A stretch of 8,860 bases of DNA from Candidatus Nitrosopumilus sp. (GTDB taxonomy: Archaea; Thermoproteota; Nitrososphaeria; Nitrososphaerales; Nitrosopumilaceae). Positions 1 through 6,192 of this stretch are shown one piece after another. Made by a program: the position numbers and the translations under genes. The notes under the pieces were generated by a model that saw only the letters and a program-made list of their open reading frames with translations, was not told the origin of the DNA and did no database searches. The stretch lies in contig JABDKK010000183.1 in the NCBI GenBank assembly GCA_013002265.1, forward strand, positions 1 to 8,860. Reading direction: 5' to 3'. How positions within the stretch are numbered: the first letter of the stretch is position 1; each line of letters begins with the position of its first letter.

Positions 1-482
1 AAACAATACTGTGCTGTTTCGCCAGGATTGACAGACTCAAAAGCGCTTGCAGAGATTTGTGATGCGTGCATGTCGTTACCGTGTCCAGTAACTTCATCAT
101 CTGGAATTGTAAGTGTCATTTTTACAACATCGCCTTGTGTAACTCTTAGTGTTGGTCCTGGGACTTGTCCACTAAAGGTCATTGCGTTGAAAGTTTTTCC
201 TCCCATAATTGGAAGTTCAACACTTTCACCAGTCAAGTTAAACTCAACTACTGTACGACCAGAAGATTCTAGTGCACCACAATCAGTTTCTGCGAATGCT
301 TGAGGCATTACAAGCTGTAAACCGCCCATATTTCTGATCTGGTCCATGACATTAACATCTAATTTAGATGAGTCAAGAGATTGACCAGCAATCTGGGTTT
401 GTGTGTATGTGCTTCCGAATAGAGTTGCTCCCATTACAGCTACTGCTGCAATTGTAAAGAGAGTACTTAATCTTCTATTCAT
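1..482 (-). CDS. nirK: NirK-like copper nitrite reductase / multicopper oxidase, N-terminal part (cut by window edge)
   Basis: Reverse-strand frame starting with ATG at 482 and open to the window edge (160 codons plus 2 bases). It begins with an Arg-rich n-region and hydrophobic segment (residues 3-23, MNRRLSTLFTIAA), so the protein is exported. A cupredoxin domain starts around residue 75, with the typical PGPTLRV strand at 108-114. The motif HGNDMH (134-139) matches HxxDxH of copper nitrite reductases: by family knowledge His134 would be a type 1 ligand, Asp137 the catalytic Asp and His139 a type 2 ligand. The remaining ligands and the second cupredoxin domain lie outside the window. In ammonia-oxidising archaea NirK-like proteins are abundant and thought to act on nitrite or NO outside the membrane; the exact reaction is unsettled. 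Codon choice looks richer in G and C than in the neighbours, fitting high expression. It could be another multicopper oxidase of the same superfamily, but the intact Asp favours NirK. Confidence 0.85.
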   Translation of the reverse strand, partial: MNRRLSTLFTIAAVAVMGATLFGSTYTQTQIAGQSLDSSKLDVNVMDQIRNMGGLQLVMPQAFAETDCGALESSGRTVVEFNLTGESVELPIMGGKTFNAMTFSGQVPGPTLRVTQGDVVKMTLTIPDDEVTGHGNDMHASQISASAFESVNPGETAQYC

Positions 483-503
483 TACAAAAATGAACTCTAT
501 AGC

Positions 504-514
504 ATATATAAAAT
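504..514 (-). promoter_or_regulatory. TATA box of the nirK-like gene, giving a near-leaderless mRNA
   Basis: On the minus strand the sequence reads ATTTTATATAT, the best TATA box in the window. Its centre is about 26 bp before the ATG at 482. Archaeal transcription usually starts 22-27 bp downstream of the TATA centre, so the mRNA should begin at or within a few bases of the ATG. No Shine-Dalgarno sequence precedes the ATG, which agrees with a leaderless message. Confidence 0.65.
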
Positions 515-582
515 TAGCATTATTTACAAGGTTAACATAATATTTTTCAAGAATTTTTGGCTGATTATAAGTCAATTTAGCG

Positions 583-606
583 GAATTTGTACAAAGTCAC
601 AAATTC
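583..606. promoter_or_regulatory. Operator-like dyad upstream of nirK promoter
   Basis: GAATTTGT (583-590) and ACAAATTC (599-606) are perfect inverted 8-mers around an 8-bp spacer. A second perfect palindrome, TTTGTACAAA (586-595), overlaps the left arm. The site lies 70-100 bp upstream of the nirK TATA box, where an activator or remote repressor could bind. The symmetry is seen directly; a regulatory role is inference. Confidence 0.35.
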
Positions 607-608
607 TC

Positions 609-650
609 AATATTTAGTATGGCTAAAACATGATTAGCCAAATATTTTTT
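609..650. terminator. Bulged hairpin followed by a T-run, between the repeat-protein gene and nirK promoter
   Basis: TGGCTAA (620-626) pairs with TTAGCCA (634-640) around a 7-base loop. The flanking AATATT (609-614) and AATATT (641-646) can extend the stem past a 5-base bulge. On the plus strand the stem is followed by TATTTTTT. On the minus strand it sits about 20 bases after the stop codon of the gene ending at 662 and before the nirK promoter, so it could end or protect that transcript. The T-run is on the wrong strand for a simple terminator of the minus-strand gene, hence modest confidence. Confidence 0.4.
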
Positions 651-661
651 GATTAAGCAAA

Positions 662-1249
662 TCAATTTCCTTTCTTTGTCCCAAGCCAGTCATTCCACCC
701 AAGCCATCCTACATTTTTGTATGTTCTATTGGGGGTTGTAGGTATATCTGAAGGCAATGAGTATGTTTTGTAGTACTTTACCCATGCAAGATGACTCTTT
801 AATTTTAATTGTCTTGCATATTGTCTAGCTTTTTTAAAAGATCTAAATTTTTTATTTTGTGGGGCTATTGTGTATGTCCCAAGCCAATCCCCAAAACCTC
901 TCCACTCTTTTGTATAGTGTTGTCTTGGCACTGATGGAATGTCTTTTGGTTTTTTCTTTGATTTACAATAGTCTAGCCAATCATAATATGATTTCAAATT
1001 AAGTGATTGTGCATATTGTCTAGCTTTTTTAAAAGATCTAAATTTTTTATTTTGTGGGGCTATTGTGTATGTCCCAAGCCAATCACCTAATCCTTTCCAC
1101 TCTTTTGTATAATATTGTCTTGGAACAGATGGAATGTCTATTGGTTTTTTCTTTGATTTACAAAATAAAATCCATTCTCTTTCATTCTTTAATTGTAAAC
1201 TATGGACATATTTTCGTGCATTTTTAAATGATTGAAATTTCCTTGTCAT
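662..1249 (-). CDS. Protein of three INT_rpt-like (phage-integrase repeat) units
   Basis: This 195-residue protein is almost exactly three copies of a 65-residue unit. Each unit reads roughly: FxSFKxARxYxxxLxLK, a conserved Trp (26, 91 and the matching place in unit 3), a basic stretch ending in P-x-D-IP, then a W/GW step and (G/N)DWLGT (55-60, 120-125, near 186-191). This pattern fits the phage-integrase repeat unit (INT_rpt) family as I recall it, found in proteins of varied architecture. There is no catalytic integrase domain (no R..HxxR..Y) and no signal peptide or membrane helix, so it is probably a cytoplasmic, very basic and aromatic-rich protein. Nucleic-acid binding is plausible but not shown. 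Units 1 and 2 share the linker YTIAPQNKKF. ATG at 1249 is used; no Shine-Dalgarno is present, and TTTTTAAAT about 35 bp upstream could be a TATA box. It lies 79 bp after the propeller gene on the same strand. Confidence 0.8.
   Translation of the reverse strand: MTRKFQSFKNARKYVHSLQLKNEREWILFCKSKKKPIDIPSVPRQYYTKEWKGLGDWLGTYTIAPQNKKFRSFKKARQYAQSLNLKSYYDWLDYCKSKKKPKDIPSVPRQHYTKEWRGFGDWLGTYTIAPQNKKFRSFKKARQYARQLKLKSHLAWVKYYKTYSLPSDIPTTPNRTYKNVGWLGWNDWLGTKKGN
815..889. repeat. 75-bp direct repeat, copy A (within the repeat-protein gene)
   Basis: This block is identical over 75 bp to 1010-1084, exactly 195 bp (65 codons) away. It covers the end of unit 2 and the start of unit 3 of the encoded protein. 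Perfect DNA identity, including silent positions, points to recent unit duplication or gene conversion. Confidence 0.9.
1010..1084. repeat. 75-bp direct repeat, copy B (within the repeat-protein gene)
   Basis: This is the second copy of the block at 815-889, in phase at a 195-bp spacing, covering the junction of units 1 and 2. The rest of the 195-bp unit is similar but carries scattered changes. Confidence 0.9.
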
Positions 1250-1328
1250 GATTTTTGATATATTGAAATGACACTTATCATTTAAAAACTAACAAATTTT
1301 TATCTGTTGTATTTCATAATTAGAAAAA

Positions 1329-2939
1329 TTATATGATTTTAATAGTTGCATATGTTGATATTGCAACATCACTAAATTGTGTAGTAATTAATATTTTATA
1401 ATTTCCTTTATGTGCATCTTTATCTATAATAATTGTCACCGGAATTCTTACTAATTCATCTGTAATAGTTGTAACATCCGATATTGTATTTACAATAATT
1501 GACTCTGAATTAGTATTTCCAGATAATGTCACATCTAATTCTTGATTAGACTCAGGCATGATATTAACAAAGATTTCTTTTTTCTGCCCTTGCTTAATTT
1601 CAATTTCCTTCTCATCTAAGGTCATAGTTAGAAATAATGGAATAGTTTTGTCTAAAACTCCTATGTTATTTTTAGCCCATTCGGTAAACCATACTTGATC
1701 ATTTAGGATTGTAAATCCAAAGCTTTGTGATGTTCCACAGTCAGTCATTTCTCCACAATCTGACCATCCTGGATTTTTTGATGGTATTTCATACTCGATT
1801 AATGATTCTGTAGTAGGATTAAACACTGCTAATCTATTAGCTGTTTGTTGATTAAACCACATGTTTCCATCAGAATCAAATGCATTCCAATATGGTCGAG
1901 ATATTGGTGTTTTAATTAATCCTGAAGCATTTCCAAATGTCCAAACTGGAGGTTCTGATGTAATAAATTCAACTACTTTTCTGTCCTCTGGATTAAAACT
2001 AAAAAATGAACTACTGGCAGTATCTGCAATCCAAATTTTACCTGATGGGCCTATGGATACTCCATTAGGAGCATTGATCTTTAAAGGAAGAGAGAATTGT
2101 TCAAATTCTTGATTCATGGAATTTGTTTTTACCAATATTGCGTCTTTTTGATATTTCCACATGACAAACCAAACATTTCCATCATTGTCTACTGCTGTTT
2201 GACTTGTAAAGAAACCATTTGGAGTAGATATTGATGAATGTGTTATAGTATCCTTGTCTAAATCTTTGTGATTTACAACTACAATTCTGCTCCCTGTAAA
2301 ATCATTTATCATGAAATATCCTTCATAATATCCAATTTTTTGAGGAAATGCATTCTTTACATCTCCTGGAAAAGGAAATTTAGAATATGTTTTATCTGAA
2401 ATTGAAAATTTCCAAAGGAAATCATTTATTTCATCTGTAAACCAAATTTCATTATCTTCTGTGTATATTATTCCCCACATCATGGAAACTGCTTTTAAAT
2501 TCCACAAATCATTTTCATATTCTATAAATTCTTCAGATATGGGATCAAACATTGTTATATTTCCAGTATTTGTTTGTAGAAACCAAACTTTTCCATTGGA
2601 ATCTGTAATTATTGAAAGTGGTTGTGTACAAGGGGTAGGAATTTCAAATTCTTTAATGAATGGGGTCTCTTTTACTCCTGGTATGCCGCAATGTTGATCT
2701 CTATCTTTTGGAGGGTAATTGTCTGCAGGTGTTCCAGTAATTTCTACTACCTCTTCCTCAAAATTTTCTATTATCTGGCCTGTCATTCTGACCCCTTCTT
2801 TGGACTCTTCAATTGAATTTGAAATGTTATCTACTGGACTTACAGAGATTTCTTCATAAATTGTAAAGATAGTAACAACTGCAATCAATATTGAAAATCC
2901 AACAACAAAATACCTAGTATTTGATTTCTTCATAATCAA
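1329..2939 (-). CDS. Membrane-anchored Vgb-like seven-bladed beta-propeller protein
   Basis: Numbering is from ATG at 2939 (536 residues). Residues 9-29 form one hydrophobic helix after a basic start (MKKSNTRY), so it is an N-terminal anchor or uncleaved signal. An acidic linker follows to about 80. The propeller has repeated hydrophobic-W-F strands after DxxG turns: KVWF 117, EIWF 164, GYFM about 207, NVWF 255, KIWI 301, NMWF 359 and QVWFTE 416, i.e. seven blades as in the virginiamycin B lyase (Vgb)/streptogramin lyase fold. About 436-536 looks like an Ig-like/NEW3-type beta domain. I do not see the paired histidines of true Vgb lyases, so antibiotic lyase activity is unlikely; binding of a surface ligand is more plausible. 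Cys84, 104, 395 and 401 could form disulfides. The second in-frame ATG at 2933 sits about 26 bp from a TATA box and may be the true start. It is divergent from the gene at 3072. Confidence 0.8.
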   Translation of the reverse strand: MIMKKSNTRYFVVGFSILIAVVTIFTIYEEISVSPVDNISNSIEESKEGVRMTGQIIENFEEEVVEITGTPADNYPPKDRDQHCGIPGVKETPFIKEFEIPTPCTQPLSIITDSNGKVWFLQTNTGNITMFDPISEEFIEYENDLWNLKAVSMMWGIIYTEDNEIWFTDEINDFLWKFSISDKTYSKFPFPGDVKNAFPQKIGYYEGYFMINDFTGSRIVVVNHKDLDKDTITHSSISTPNGFFTSQTAVDNDGNVWFVMWKYQKDAILVKTNSMNQEFEQFSLPLKINAPNGVSIGPSGKIWIADTASSSFFSFNPEDRKVVEFITSEPPVWTFGNASGLIKTPISRPYWNAFDSDGNMWFNQQTANRLAVFNPTTESLIEYEIPSKNPGWSDCGEMTDCGTSQSFGFTILNDQVWFTEWAKNNIGVLDKTIPLFLTMTLDEKEIEIKQGQKKEIFVNIMPESNQELDVTLSGNTNSESIIVNTISDVTTITDELVRIPVTIIIDKDAHKGNYKILITTQFSDVAISTYATIKII

Positions 2940-2954
2940 ACGTGATAATCTGTA

Positions 2955-2963
2955 GTTATAATT
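2955..2963 (-). promoter_or_regulatory. Candidate TATA box of the first propeller gene
   Basis: The minus strand reads AATTATAAC. Its centre is about 26 bp before the ATG at 2933, which would make the message leaderless from that second ATG rather than the one at 2939. Nearby TGATAA (2963-2968) and TTATCA (2976-2981) form a small dyad that could be an operator. The 132-bp divergent gap must hold promoters in both directions; GGATAAATTTA (3024-3034) is a candidate TATA box for the plus-strand gene. Confidence 0.4.
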
Positions 2964-3071
2964 GATAAGAATGTTTTATCATTGTACTAGGACTAACAAT
3001 ATTTTTTGTAGCAATCATTGTTTGGATAAATTTACAAAACTCTCTTTTCCTACTAATTTACCAAATAATCA

Positions 3072-4124
3072 GTGTTGATTTGTATTTTACTTAAAAACCC
3101 CCCAAAAATAATAATTTTCATTTTTGTATTGTTGATACTGCCATCAATTTTCACAAATTCATATGCACATCTTGAACAAAGCACCTCAGGGGGAGTGATG
3201 CAAGGGGATTACTTCTCATACATTGGATTTGATCCTAGAAATCCTGCACCTGATGAACGTACAAAGATTCTCTTTAGCATCCAAGATGAAAATGGAAATG
3301 ATATGTATGATATAGAAACCATGGTTGAAATTTACAGTGATAGCATGGGGAAAAGAATATTCTATGAACCTTGGATAACCCGAAATATTGGGGATTTTGA
3401 GATACCTTTTGTTTTTGAAAAATCGGGAACTTATCAAATAATACTTAGTATATCTGATGTAAAGAATCTCAAAGAACACGTTATTTCACCACGTTCTATG
3501 CCATCAAGTTCGTCTGACTGTGATTGTACTAGAATACTATTCAATATTTCAGTATCCGAAAACTGGAATGATATTTGGAATTCTTTGATGATAGTTATTC
3601 TGATATTACCATTTAGCGTTTTTGGATATGCCCTATGGAATAACTACAAAAACAAAAGAAATTCAAATCAGAAATTTACCAAATATGAAACACTTCGATA
3701 TGTTATCATGTTTTTAGCATTTGCAGGTGGCTTGATTCATTTATCAATTTATGTAGATCATGCACCTCTTCGAATAGAATATGGAATGTTTCTACTACTA
3801 GCTGCAATATCTCAAATTGGATTTGGAGTGTTGCTTTTGTCCACTGTATTATCTGCTCCAAGTATGTTGAAAAAAGATATGAATTTTCATAAACGAAACT
3901 TGGTAATTTACTTATTTGGTTTAATTGGTTCTGTAGTATTAGTTGGGCTTTACATTTATGCTGTAAGTTATCCGCCACCACTATCTCCTGAAAACCATCC
4001 TGAGCATATTGACATGGCAGGAATCATTGCTAAAATCTTAGAACTATCTTTGATTGGTGTCATCATATATGTAATGAATTGGGAAAATAAACAAAAAAGA
4101 ATTATCAAAAATAATAACAACTAA
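3072..4124 (+). CDS. Exported beta-domain protein with five C-terminal membrane helices; predicted mature N-terminus is His
   Basis: 350 residues from GTG at 3072 (TTG at 3075 is an alternative; the first in-frame ATG is past the signal peptide, so a non-ATG start is needed). A signal peptide spans about 10-32 and ends in SYA, so cleavage after Ala32 would expose His33 (mature HLEQ). Residues 34-160 form an extracytoplasmic domain rich in predicted strands, with FEKSGTYQIILSIS (115-128) typical of YtkA/FixH/CopC-like or other Ig-like folds, and a DCDC motif (149-152). Helices follow at about 170-190, 207-228, 236-261, 276-298 and 315-336. His223, Asp229 and His230 around helix 2 could bind a metal or heme. 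The function is unknown to me; a copper-related role is inferred only from the N-terminal His and domain type. It is divergent from the propeller gene and converges on the kelch gene. Confidence 0.75.
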   Translation: MLICILLKNPPKIIIFIFVLLILPSIFTNSYAHLEQSTSGGVMQGDYFSYIGFDPRNPAPDERTKILFSIQDENGNDMYDIETMVEIYSDSMGKRIFYEPWITRNIGDFEIPFVFEKSGTYQIILSISDVKNLKEHVISPRSMPSSSSDCDCTRILFNISVSENWNDIWNSLMIVILILPFSVFGYALWNNYKNKRNSNQKFTKYETLRYVIMFLAFAGGLIHLSIYVDHAPLRIEYGMFLLLAAISQIGFGVLLLSTVLSAPSMLKKDMNFHKRNLVIYLFGLIGSVVLVGLYIYAVSYPPPLSPENHPEHIDMAGIIAKILELSLIGVIIYVMNWENKQKRIIKNNNN

Positions 4125-4132
4125 AGATTTTA

Positions 4133-5155
4133 TTATCTAATTAGATATTGAAGTTTAGGTTTTGTAAATACAATTACTGTCATGATGCATGTTGCAAAAA
4201 CAATTGACACTAGCAATCCAAATTCTGGAATAACTGTATTGTGGTATTTTTCAATAATTGGACTGTAACTAGCACCTGGAGCAATACCTCCACCAATTAT
4301 GTAGATGTTATTGTTTACTGTTACGGCATCTAATCCATGTCTGGGTATTGGCAATGGTTGTTGTTCAAACCATCCTTGGTCTGGAATGTATGCCTCATTT
4401 TCAGAAAATGTACTGGCGTATCCTTCTCCCCCAAAAACAAAGATTGCACCATTTAGTGTAGCAGCTGCTAATCCACTTCTGGCAGTAGGAAGTGGCTCTA
4501 ATTGACTCCAACTGTCTGAAAAATAATCATATGCTTCTGTGGCATCAAGATTGTTTTGACCGTCTCTGCCTCCTATAATGTACATCTGCTCATCAAGAAC
4601 TGCTGCACTGTGATGTTCTCTAGGTGTTGGCATATCTGCTCCTTTATCCCAAGATTTAGTTAGAGGATCATAAACTTCATTTTCAAAACGAGTGTTTTCA
4701 TTGTAACCCCCTGTGGCATATAATTTTCCATCAAGAAACCTTGCAGTCAATGCACCTCTTGGAGTAGGCATGTTTTCACCTTTTGTCCATGTGTCTAATT
4801 CTATATCATAAATCCATAATTCATTTGATGGTTTCCATCCATCTTGATAACCTCCAACCACGTACAATTTTTCATTGTAAATGTCTGCTCCTGCATGATG
4901 TGTTGCAGTTGGAATAGAGGATCCTTTTTCCCATCCATCTTTTTCTATATCGTAAATGAACATTGAATTATCTGCAAGTTCTTTATTGTTCAAGCCTCCT
5001 ATGACATAGATTTTATTGTCATTTGCAACAGCTTTTGACTCAGATCTAGGCTCTGGCATGTTGGTTAGTCTTTCCCAACCTTCTGATGGCTCTTCTGCAA
5101 AGATATTCAAAATAGGGAAAAGCAAAAAAATCATTCCAAATAATACTAGTTTCAA
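4133..5155 (-). CDS. Secreted kelch-repeat beta-propeller with PEFG-CTERM sorting signal
   Basis: 340 residues from TTG at 5155. An in-frame TAA lies directly before it, so the start is this TTG or the ATG at codon 8; only the TTG start gives a signal peptide with a basic n-region (MKLVLFG... IFA, cleavage near residue 20). Six kelch units follow, each with a hydrophobic-GG pair (53-54, 101-102, 149-150, 195-196, 242-243, 288-289) and downstream Y-D and W positions (YDIELDTW, YDPLTKSW), giving one six-bladed propeller. The tail is IPEFG (309-313), a hydrophobic helix (about 314-330) and a basic end: the PEFG-CTERM signal of Nitrososphaerota, believed to be cut by a thaumarchaeal archaeosortase and to place the protein on the cell surface. 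The ligand is unknown; kelch propellers bind proteins or sugars. Its stop lies 8 bp from that of the opposing gene. Confidence 0.9.
   Translation of the reverse strand: MKLVLFGMIFLLFPILNIFAEEPSEGWERLTNMPEPRSESKAVANDNKIYVIGGLNNKELADNSMFIYDIEKDGWEKGSSIPTATHHAGADIYNEKLYVVGGYQDGWKPSNELWIYDIELDTWTKGENMPTPRGALTARFLDGKLYATGGYNENTRFENEVYDPLTKSWDKGADMPTPREHHSAAVLDEQMYIIGGRDGQNNLDATEAYDYFSDSWSQLEPLPTARSGLAAATLNGAIFVFGGEGYASTFSENEAYIPDQGWFEQQPLPIPRHGLDAVTVNNNIYIIGGGIAPGASYSPIIEKYHNTVIPEFGLLVSIVFATCIMTVIVFTKPKLQYLIR
4134..4147. terminator. 14-bp perfect palindrome at the junction of two convergent genes
   Basis: TATCTAATTAGATA is its own reverse complement and overlaps the stop codon of the kelch gene. 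With stop codons only 8 bp apart, it may mark the 3' ends of both transcripts. It could be a weak cruciform or simply AT-rich chance; no long T-run follows on either strand. Confidence 0.3.
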
Positions 5156-5200
5156 TTACTCATATTGAAATTATTTGATTAAAGACCTTTCTGATTTAAT

Positions 5201-5216
5201 TATTCTAAATAGAATA
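5201..5216. promoter_or_regulatory. Operator-like dyad between kelch and winged-helix genes
   Basis: TATTCT-AAAT-AGAATA is a perfect 6-bp inverted repeat with a 4-bp spacer in the 128-bp divergent gap. It abuts ATTAAATC (minus strand, 5193-5200), a possible TATA box for the kelch gene. The neighbouring small regulator could bind here and control both genes; this is inference. Confidence 0.3.
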
Positions 5217-5283
5217 TTTTTTGGAATAGTAGAACACTAAAACAAAGAGATCATTCATTAATCAAATTACTTTTTCATGATAT

Positions 5284-5526
5284 ATGATATTGGAAAAGTC
5301 TATGAAAATTTTAACATGTATTCAAAAATCCCCAAAATCAATAAAAGAAATTTCATCAGAAACAAATATTCCAATTTCTTCTGTTTATAGAATAATACAG
5401 ATATTTGAAAATAATGACATGTTATTGCTAAAAGGTGATATTGCTATTGCAAAATTTAGACTCTTTCAATCTAAGGGAAATTTCGATATGTTACACAAAA
5501 AATTATATGAACTTTTTCTAAGTTAA
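5284..5526 (+). CDS. Small winged-helix DNA-binding regulator
   Basis: 80 residues from ATG at 5284; ATG at 5302 (codon 7, MKILTCIQ) is an equally good start. The core is a helix-turn-helix: helix SIKEISSETNI (19-29), turn and recognition helix ISSVYRIIQIFENNDM (31-46), then a short wing (LLLKGDIAIAKFRLF). The segment EISSETNIPISSVYR is typical of archaeal ArsR/MarR/IclR-like winged helices. No ligand-binding or metal domain is attached, and the C-terminal helix (70-79) may serve for dimerisation. It is divergent from the kelch gene and followed after 58 bp by the zinc-ribbon microprotein on the same strand, so the two may share a transcript. Targets are unknown; local autoregulation is the simplest guess. 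Confidence 0.75.
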   Translation: MILEKSMKILTCIQKSPKSIKEISSETNIPISSVYRIIQIFENNDMLLLKGDIAIAKFRLFQSKGNFDMLHKKLYELFLS

Positions 5527-5568
5527 TGGAATTTTTGATAATTATAAAATAAATTGAAAGTTAAATTT

Positions 5569-5575
5569 AAAGGAG
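5569..5575 (+). promoter_or_regulatory. Shine-Dalgarno sequence deciding the TTG start of the microprotein
   Basis: TAAAGGAG (core AAGGAG, 5570-5575) lies 9 bases before TTG at 5585. It is the clearest ribosome-binding site in the window, where other starts lack one. This supports translation of the 31-codon frame behind it and suits an internal gene of a longer transcript. Confidence 0.65.
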
Positions 5576-5584
5576 TTTTATAAT

Positions 5585-5680
5585 TTGAAACAAATTTGTA
5601 AAAACTGTAAAAAAGAATTTGATAATATTGGTAGTGATTTTTGTTCATCACAATGCCATACACCTTTTTTAGTAAAATGA
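5585..5680 (+). CDS. 31-residue zinc-ribbon microprotein
   Basis: TTG start at 5585, TGA at 5678-5680. The product begins MKQICKNCKKEFDNIGS and has Cys5-x2-Cys8-x11-Cys20-x3-Cys24, with FCSSQC before the second pair. This spacing and the K-x-F/FCS pattern match treble-clef or MYM/TRASH-type zinc ribbons, so it should bind one zinc ion and little else. No membrane segment is present. The strong Shine-Dalgarno and an intact four-Cys site in so short a frame argue that it is real. It lies 58 bp after the winged-helix gene and may be its partner or an independent small nucleic-acid-binding protein. The length is below usual gene-calling limits, so it may be missing from standard annotations. Confidence 0.65.
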   Translation: MKQICKNCKKEFDNIGSDFCSSQCHTPFLVK

Positions 5681-5700
5681 TCTAAAATATGCAGATCATT
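5676..5700 (+). terminator. Stem-loop overlapping the microprotein stop codon
   Basis: AATGATCT (5676-5683) and AGATCATT (5693-5700) form an 8-bp perfect stem with a 9-base loop, enclosing the TGA stop. A second small hairpin (ATTAGA 5711-5716 / TCTAAT 5722-5727) follows. Together they probably form the 3' end of the transcript and separate it from the convergent gene ending at 5746. No T-run follows, so this may be mRNA-end protection rather than termination. Confidence 0.4.
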
Positions 5701-5745
5701 ATAGACCTTAATTAGATCAATTCTAATCTATTCCTATATTTGAAA

Positions 5746-6096
5746 TTAGGTGCATTCTATTCCAAGTTTATCAAATAACAGTTGATGTTCTTCACAATCT
5801 ATAGATTGTGAATAATCATTAATTTTAATCAACATTCCATTTACAAAATCTATACACTCTTGCATTGATGAAAAACCCATATCAAACAAATCCACACAGA
5901 TTTTTTCAGGATCTACATTTCTCATTTCTATTTTAGATGTTGACTCTGTGTCCAAATTTAATTGAAAAACTAAAAGAGCAATTATTGATGAAATAGAAAT
6001 TCCTGCAATAATCAAAAAAATATATCTCAATAAATTAAATATTGATTTATCATCTAAAGAATTTTCTCTATTTGAGTAATTTTCTATAATATCCAC
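5746..6096 (-). CDS. Small single-helix membrane protein with four cysteines outside the membrane
   Basis: 116 residues from GTG at 6096; no ATG lies in frame upstream, and the first internal ATG (codon 58) would lose the membrane helix. A short charged N-terminus (1-22) is followed by one helix (about 24-46). The remaining 70 residues should face outside, as the N-terminal side has no signal cleavage site. This domain has Cys67, Cys81, Cys101 and Cys115 at regular gaps of 14, 20 and 14, suggesting two disulfides or a metal site, within a mostly helical acidic region (CVDLFDMG, QECIDFVNG). I do not recognise the family. It is divergent from the second propeller gene; GTTGATCAAC (6102-6111) lies just upstream of its start and may be an operator. 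Confidence 0.6.
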   Translation of the reverse strand: MDIIENYSNRENSLDDKSIFNLLRYIFLIIAGISISSIIALLVFQLNLDTESTSKIEMRNVDPEKICVDLFDMGFSSMQECIDFVNGMLIKINDYSQSIDCEEHQLLFDKLGIECT

Positions 6097-6120
6097 AGTC
6101 AGTTGATCAACACATGAAAG

Positions 6121-6177
6121 TTGATAATTGTCTTAACATGTTCTCCAACTTAACATCAATATCGTTTTGATAATTGT
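6121..6177. repeat. 11-bp direct repeats in a divergent promoter region
   Basis: TTGATAATTGT occurs at 6121-6131 and 6167-6177, 46 bp apart, in the 169-bp gap between the four-Cys membrane protein and the second propeller gene. The copies flank the area where promoters in both directions should lie, and could be binding sites for one regulator. AT-richness makes chance possible. Confidence 0.35.
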
Positions 6178-6192
6178 ACTAGTATATTTAGA

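Noticed and set aside
28..303. Open plus-strand frame of 91 codons at the window start
   Set aside because: It is the antisense of the NirK-like gene, whose signal peptide and copper motif prove the minus strand to be coding.
815..1084. CRISPR-like or transposon repeat
   Set aside because: The repeats are in codon phase inside a gene with a 195-bp period and encode protein repeats.
662..1249. Integrase or mobile-element gene
   Set aside because: Only the repeat unit associated with some integrases is present; no catalytic residues, att site or flanking repeats were found.
1861..2816. Several plus-strand frames of 64-83 codons
   Set aside because: They are antisense to the first propeller gene, whose blade repeats run continuously on the minus strand.
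1329..2939. Antibiotic (streptogramin) resistance enzyme
   Set aside because: The fold is Vgb-like, but the protein is membrane-anchored, much longer, and lacks a recognisable catalytic His pair.
3216..3981. Two minus-strand frames of 87 and 91 codons
   Set aside because: They are antisense to the signal-peptide/five-helix protein and show no domain features.
5720..5745. tRNA or small RNA in the AT-rich gap after the microprotein
   Set aside because: The only structures are short hairpins; no cloverleaf or conserved T-loop sequence is seen.
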